A stretch of 64,000 nucleotides of DNA from the NCBI GenBank assembly GCA_016710115.1, contig JADJLN010000001.1:124001-188000 (forward strand), written 5' to 3'. Shown here piece by piece: positions 59,725-64,000 of the stretch. A model generated the notes under the pieces. It did not search any database. It was not told the DNA's origin and was given only the letters and a program-made list of their open reading frames with translations. The position numbers were made by a program, and so were the translations under genes. Position 1 is the stretch's first letter. Each line of letters opens with the position of its first letter. Source of the DNA: Saprospiraceae bacterium (GTDB taxonomy: Bacteria > Bacteroidota > Bacteroidia > Chitinophagales > Saprospiraceae).

Positions 59725-60465
59725 ATGCCAAATTGTCACGCCCTGCTTCTCTGTTTTCTCGCATCTGCCCTCTTTCTCCTTCCAGGGTGCGGGGATCAGG
59801 AAAACCCCTACAGGGACTATTACTTTCCCCTGGACGATTTCGACGGGGGGCAGGTATACATCTACGAACCAGCCAATGAGCTCGGCCTGGGGAATGAGAT
59901 CTGGGCATTGACCACCACCCGTACCGACTCGGGTACGGTGCTGACAACCCGGATTTTTGACCCTTCTCATACCCTGATCCAGCGGATCCGGGAAACCGAA
60001 GTGATGAATGGCATGTTGGCAGATGAAACGGTGTATTATACCCGGGATACCAACGATGTACGGATCACCGTGCCACTGACCATCACGCGCCATGCGCTGT
60101 TTCCCTTTACCGTGCCGGATACATCCAAAGTATATACCTATCAGGCCAGCTGGAAGGAACCAGGCGATTCAACCCTGACGACAACACTCACCCGCTACCG
60201 GCGTTATGATCGGGAAGACAGAATTTCCCTGCCGGGCCGAAAGCCGGTCAACTGTGTCGTGATGAAACTCCAGGAAGAGATCGAGAACGATGGTGAAGGT
60301 GTGCTCAGCCTGAAGATGAACGGCGAAGAAACCTATGGAAAACATCTGGGACTGGTCGCCTGGAAACGGATCCTGCCATCCGGAGATACTATTGCCTTCC
60401 AGCTGAAGGAAACGATGTCCCTGAAACAATACGAGGCGAAATACGGCACATTAAATGATCAGTAA
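59725..60465 (+). CDS. Lipoprotein of unknown function
   Basis: Start 59725 gives MPNCHALLLCFLASALFLLP followed by the lipobox Cys (LLPGCGD). The ~225 mature residues are beta-rich (YRDYYFPLDDFDGGQVYIYE; ALFPFTVPDTSKVYTYQASW; GKHLGLVAWKRILPSGDTIA). No family named. The open frame upstream to 59683 overlaps the secA promoter and is ignored. Its stop overlaps the ATG of the T9SS gene (ATGATCAGTAA), so the two are co-translated. Confidence 0.75.
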   Translation: MPNCHALLLCFLASALFLLPGCGDQENPYRDYYFPLDDFDGGQVYIYEPANELGLGNEIWALTTTRTDSGTVLTTRIFDPSHTLIQRIRETEVMNGMLADETVYYTRDTNDVRITVPLTITRHALFPFTVPDTSKVYTYQASWKEPGDSTLTTTLTRYRRYDREDRISLPGRKPVNCVVMKLQEEIENDGEGVLSLKMNGEETYGKHLGLVAWKRILPSGDTIAFQLKETMSLKQYEAKYGTLNDQ

Positions 60466-62206
60466 ATACGCTGCACGACTTATCCTCCTTGTCCTGATTG
60501 TATTCGCCGGGGGTGAACTGCGAGGCCAGAGCCTGATCCAGCCTCCTGGGTTGCAATGCATCAAGAATGACACCCTGTTCTGGACCCTCCCCGTGAACAC
60601 CTGCGGTCCATTTCAGAACTATCTCATCTTCGGGTCCACCTCTCCCGCTGGTCCGTTCAACCTGATCACGACGATCCCCAACCAGAACCAGACCAACTTC
60701 TTTCATGCAGCTGCGGGTACTCAGGTGTGGTACTATTATATGCAGAGCAATCATGCCTGCCCCGGAGCGATCCGTCTCTCCTCGGATACATTATCCTCCA
60801 ATCCACCCCAGGTTATTCCGATTCGAAGTGCTTCCGTCATCAGCGGGCAGGTGGTCCTCACCTGGACTGCCAGTTCAGATCCACAGGTCGATCGGTACAT
60901 CATCTACCGAACCACCAGCAACGGCACCGTTCCCGTGGATACTGTCTTCGGTACCACCACCTGGACTGACCCCGGTGCCAGCCCTGGAACGGGTTCTGAA
61001 TTCTATTATGTGCTGGCTGCAGACCCTTGCGGAAATACGAGTCTGTTTGATGTGGCGCATCAAACCATCTTCGTCCAGGCTACTGTCGATCCCTGTGCCC
61101 GAACACTGACGCTGACCTGGAATCCCTATATCAACTGGCCGGGTGGAGTTGGGGAGCAAATGATCTGGCTGGCACTGAATGGCCAACCGGCACTGCCCAT
61201 GGATACAATATCCGGTGCTGCCACGCAGTATACCTTCATGAATGCTGATGATGCCGATTCCTACTGCTTTACGATTCGCGCCCGGGAGGCTGGAACGAAT
61301 AACATTGCCCGATCCAACGAGATCTGTCTGGATCCGGATCTCATTCAGCCACCCAGACAAATGGCGATCACCTTTATTACCGTCAATACAGCTCAGGAGC
61401 CCGAGTTGGAATGGGTGTGGGAAGATTATGCCGAACTGAACCTGGCCAGTGTCGATCGGCAGAATGCGGCTGGCCAGTTTCAGCCTGTTCAACCGATTGC
61501 GGTGACGCCACCACTGCTATTCAAGAACAGTTACCAGGATGCGGGTACCAATGCCTCCCTCCAGCGGCAGATCTATCGGATATCTGCCGTTGACCAATGT
61601 GATGATGATTGGGTCACCGAACCAGCTGCCGCCGCATTTCTGCAAGCTGCGGCACTGCCCAATTTTCAGAACACCCTGTCCTGGTCTCCGTTATGGATCG
61701 ATCAGGCGACGATCGAAGAACATGAGATTTTCGAGGTCAGAGGTTCACTGATCCTGCCTTTGGGCACAACGGATGCGACAACATTTACCTTTGATCACCT
61801 GCTGGACCCCTCCAATCCACCGCTTGCACCGATCTGTTATGTTGTGGAAACCACGTATACCATCGATTTGCCCGGAGGGACACAAGAGCGGCGCTTCAGC
61901 AGGTCGAATATCGATTGTGCCAGCCAGGAACTGCGGATCTGGATACCCAATGCTTTTGCTCCGCGTGGGCTGAATCATCTGTTCCGGCCTGTCATCAGCT
62001 TTCTTGACGGGGGTCAGTACACCATGGATATTTACAATCGGTGGGGTGAACGGGTCTTTTCTACCACGGATCCGGGCATTGGCTGGGACGGAAAACAAAG
62101 CGGTGGAAAGGATGCTGCCCCCGGGGTGTATGTCTATCTCATTCGCGTCGTCGGGAGTGATGGTACCGAGACCACACGTACCGGTTCGTTGACCCTGTTG
62201 CGCTAG
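60455..62206 (+). CDS. Secreted protein with T9SS type B (gliding-motility) C-terminal domain
   Basis: 583 residues. Signal peptide (AARLILLVLIVFAGGELRGQ), then fibronectin type III-like beta modules (VISGQVVLTWTASSDPQVD; TVDPCARTLTLTWNPYINWP), each with Cys/Trp-rich strands. The C terminus is the CHU_C / type B sorting domain: IPNAFAPRGLNHLFRPVISF, YTMDIYNRWGERVFST, GWDGKQSGGKDAAPGVYVYL and TGSLTLLR at the end. This directs export by the type IX system. Its substrate or partner is unknown. Overlaps the lipoprotein gene upstream; convergent with the next gene over four bases. Confidence 0.9.
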   Translation: MISKYAARLILLVLIVFAGGELRGQSLIQPPGLQCIKNDTLFWTLPVNTCGPFQNYLIFGSTSPAGPFNLITTIPNQNQTNFFHAAAGTQVWYYYMQSNHACPGAIRLSSDTLSSNPPQVIPIRSASVISGQVVLTWTASSDPQVDRYIIYRTTSNGTVPVDTVFGTTTWTDPGASPGTGSEFYYVLAADPCGNTSLFDVAHQTIFVQATVDPCARTLTLTWNPYINWPGGVGEQMIWLALNGQPALPMDTISGAATQYTFMNADDADSYCFTIRAREAGTNNIARSNEICLDPDLIQPPRQMAITFITVNTAQEPELEWVWEDYAELNLASVDRQNAAGQFQPVQPIAVTPPLLFKNSYQDAGTNASLQRQIYRISAVDQCDDDWVTEPAAAAFLQAAALPNFQNTLSWSPLWIDQATIEEHEIFEVRGSLILPLGTTDATTFTFDHLLDPSNPPLAPICYVVETTYTIDLPGGTQERRFSRSNIDCASQELRIWIPNAFAPRGLNHLFRPVISFLDGGQYTMDIYNRWGERVFSTTDPGIGWDGKQSGGKDAAPGVYVYLIRVVGSDGTETTRTGSLTLLR

Positions 62207-63003
62207 GGACCGGGTTTCTCGAGTACGCCGATACCAAAGAGAGCAAAGTCATAACGAACCGGGTCATCCGGATCGATCAACCGGAGAAAATCGGTGATTT
62301 CCACAGCGGCCAGCCAATCTCGTTGTTTTCGTTTCAGGATGCCCATTCGGCGAGCCACACGTTCTACATGCACATCCAGCGGAATCACCAATTGGTCGGG
62401 GCGAATACCTTTCCATATTCCCAGGTCAACGCCCCGGTCATCCTGTCGCACCATCCATCGGAGAAACATATTCAACCGTTTGCAGGATGATTTTCGAAAT
62501 GGAGCCGGGATGTGTTTTCGGGTCCGATCCGGGGCATGGTCCAGAGAAAAGAAATGTCGGTGAAAGGCGTTCAAAGCCTGTTCTGTGGTGGGCTGGTCGG
62601 GATGATAACCCAGCAGAAAGGCATCCTCCAGGCTCTCGTAGCGGGTATAGTGATACCGAAAGAAGGACATGAAATACAGGAGATCGACGTCGTTGAATGT
62701 GCGATGTCGGAAGTGGAGCATGCGTGCAAGGTCCTTCTCCGTGTGGTGCATGATAAAAGAGTGGGGTGACCCATCCATCAGATCGACCAGTTCCTGAGCC
62801 TTGTTCAGGATGGTCTTTCGCTGGCCCCAGGCCAGGACGGCTGTCCACAACCCCATGATCTCCCGATCCTGCGGGGTTTTCATCTGGTGAACAATGGATA
62901 TCGGGTCGGCCGGGATGAAGGACGGTTGATTATAGAGGTCAACGGCAGTGTCCAGGGTGGTCTGGATCTGCTGTAGTCTCGAGTTTGGAATGCGGGCCGA
63001 CAA
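62203..63003 (-). CDS. TIGR02757 family protein
   Basis: 266 residues. Family text: FIPADPISIVHQMKTPQDRE, DGSPHSFIMHHTEKDLARML, FRHRTFNDVDLLYFMSFFRY and RLNMFLRWMVRQDDRGVDLG, with IWKGIRPDQLVIPLDVHVE and RVARRMGILKRKQRDW. The LDVHVERVAR part is like HhH-GPD DNA glycosylases, to which the family is distantly related; the activity is unknown. Intact frame. Stops of this gene and the T9SS gene share CTAG. Confidence 0.9.
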   Translation of the reverse strand: MSARIPNSRLQQIQTTLDTAVDLYNQPSFIPADPISIVHQMKTPQDREIMGLWTAVLAWGQRKTILNKAQELVDLMDGSPHSFIMHHTEKDLARMLHFRHRTFNDVDLLYFMSFFRYHYTRYESLEDAFLLGYHPDQPTTEQALNAFHRHFFSLDHAPDRTRKHIPAPFRKSSCKRLNMFLRWMVRQDDRGVDLGIWKGIRPDQLVIPLDVHVERVARRMGILKRKQRDWLAAVEITDFLRLIDPDDPVRYDFALFGIGVLEKPGP

Positions 63004-63106
63004 ATCTTTCCCTTTTTTACAATTCTGATGACTCTTGCATCATAAAACGCAAGAGGTGGACGTTACATCCCTGCCAACAAGTTGAAACAACCTAACCTCC
63101 CTCCCT

Positions 63107-63196
63107 ATGACCGTAACTCTCGTTTACGTGCTAGTACTGGCTATTCTCTTTCTGGCCAAAAAAGCCATCGTTGGACAGCAGACAGTCATTAAATAA
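63107..63196 (+). CDS. 29-residue single-helix small protein
   Basis: MTVTLVYVLVLAILFLAKKA followed by IVGQQTVIK: one membrane helix with a short basic/polar tail. The ATG lies after a pyrimidine-rich leader and the stop overlaps the glycosyltransferase's stop by eight bases. Plausible small membrane protein, but too short to prove. Confidence 0.35.
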   Translation: MTVTLVYVLVLAILFLAKKAIVGQQTVIK

Positions 63197-63938
63197 GTTG
63201 TTTATAGATCCGGAAGGATGCCCACCCCCAACGTTGGAGCAGGTGACTGAAGGACACCCTCAACACGCCTAATCCATAAGTCACCGACCGTCGGAAATTG
63301 ATGGAGCTGGCTTCTTCGAAGTACTTGGTCGGGCAGGTCACCTCGCCGATGTCAAATCCGGCATAGATGATCTGGGACAACATCTCATTGTCAAAGACAA
63401 AATCATCCGAATTCTCATTGAAGTTGATGGTCCGCAGGACCTTGCCGCTGAAGGCCCGGTACCCGGTGTGGTATTCCGACAGCTTGTAGTTGATCAGGAT
63501 ATTCTGGGTGAGGGTGAGGATGCGGTTGGCGATGTATTTGTACATAGGCATGCCGCCACGCAGGGCGCCCTTGCCGAGGATGCGGGATCCCAGTACGACC
63601 GGATAGAGATCATCCCCGATGATGTTGACCATGCTCGGAATGAGCAGAGGCGTGTACTGATAATCCGGATGCAGCATGATCACGATATCGCCGCCCAGCT
63701 CCAGTGCCCGGTTGTAGAGCGACTTCTGGTTGCCCCCGTAACCTTTGTTCTGTTCATGGACGATGACATGCTCGATGCCGATCTGGCGGGCCACCTCCGC
63801 AGTATTGTCGCGGCTGGCATCGTCGCAGAGGATCACCTCGTCGACCAGGTCGAAGGGGATCTCATCATAGGTCTTCTTGAGGGTGGCGGCAGCGTTGTAG
63901 GCGGGCAGCACGACCACCACCTTTTTTCCTTTATACAT
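63189..63938 (-). CDS. Family 2 glycosyltransferase
   Basis: 249 residues, GT-A fold. The nucleotide-binding start KVVVVLPAYNAAATLKKTYD, EVILCDDASRDNTAEVARQ, the DxD-like MLHPDYQYTPL and GSRILGKGALRGGMPMYKYI are visible. HTGYRAFSGKVLRTINF and NSDDFVFDNEMLSQIIYAGF match polyprenyl-phosphate-type GT2 enzymes that build surface glycans. No membrane helices at the C terminus, so a soluble or peripheral enzyme. Intact frame; the start is 26 bases inside a GC-balanced leader. Confidence 0.92.
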   Translation of the reverse strand: MYKGKKVVVVLPAYNAAATLKKTYDEIPFDLVDEVILCDDASRDNTAEVARQIGIEHVIVHEQNKGYGGNQKSLYNRALELGGDIVIMLHPDYQYTPLLIPSMVNIIGDDLYPVVLGSRILGKGALRGGMPMYKYIANRILTLTQNILINYKLSEYHTGYRAFSGKVLRTINFNENSDDFVFDNEMLSQIIYAGFDIGEVTCPTKYFEEASSINFRRSVTYGLGVLRVSFSHLLQRWGWASFRIYKQLI

Positions 63939-64000
63939 GGGTCAACCAGTTGTTTCGCCCTGCAAAGGACCGGAATTTTCCGACTTCAACTCAAATCGAA

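Overview
The window looks like one contig from a member of the Bacteroidota, probably close to the Saprospirales (inference). Supporting signs are a gliding-motility/type IX secretion (T9SS type B) C-terminal domain, many short-lipobox lipoproteins, almost no Shine-Dalgarno sites, a clade II nitrous-oxide reductase cluster, a DUF5685 protein and a TIGR02757 protein. Many genes are broken by one-base indels. Most of the indels I could place sit in short homopolymers, so they look more like uncorrected long-read errors than decay. I therefore give whole-gene spans reconstructed across frames and say so in each entry.

Region 1 (1-17.9 kb) is a defence island. On the minus strand a BREX-type operon runs brxA-like, brxB, brxC/pglY, pglX, and then directly into a McrBC-type restriction pair that leaves the left edge. 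No pglZ or brxL is visible; they may lie beyond position 1. Divergent from it is an AT-rich plus-strand cassette: a multi-pass membrane protein, a P-loop GTPase-like protein, a tail-anchored protein, a zinc-ribbon membrane protein, a secreted coiled-coil protein and an outer-membrane barrel-like protein. Together they could span the whole envelope. This cassette is my best candidate for an undescribed system.

Region 2 (18-27.7 kb) carries a very large nuclease-helicase of RecQ type, a tail-anchored coiled-coil protein and a DEDDh exonuclease on the plus strand. They are followed on the minus strand by a DUF2779 RecB-like nuclease flanked by two proteins related to each other, and by a macro-domain protein. 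metK (SAM synthetase) follows with a structured leader.

Region 3 (29-38 kb) holds two small secreted proteins, a hipB-hipS-hipT toxin-antitoxin operon that continues into an ADP-ribosylglycohydrolase gene, strong palindromes upstream of hipB, and a duplicated three-gene module of small proteins of unknown role. Palindromic REP-like repeats occur here and again near 42.9 kb.

Region 4 (38.8-55.6 kb) goes from a DUF5685 protein, a beta-propeller lipoprotein, a methyltransferase and a DUF1761 protein into a nos locus. The minus-strand order is nosZ, a membrane protein, nosL, nosD, nosF, nosY, ric, a small Cys protein and a TonB-dependent receptor with a copper-receptor-like plug. Divergent from nosZ are an Rrf2-type Fe-S regulator, a lipoprotein cytochrome c and a haem-copper-oxidase-like membrane protein. 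Together they make a complete N2O respiration unit with electron delivery, copper supply, maturation and NO/Fe-S stress control.

Region 5 (55.6-64 kb) is ordinary chromosome: deoC, secA, a lipoprotein, a T9SS-exported protein, a TIGR02757 protein and a family 2 glycosyltransferase, all with intact frames.
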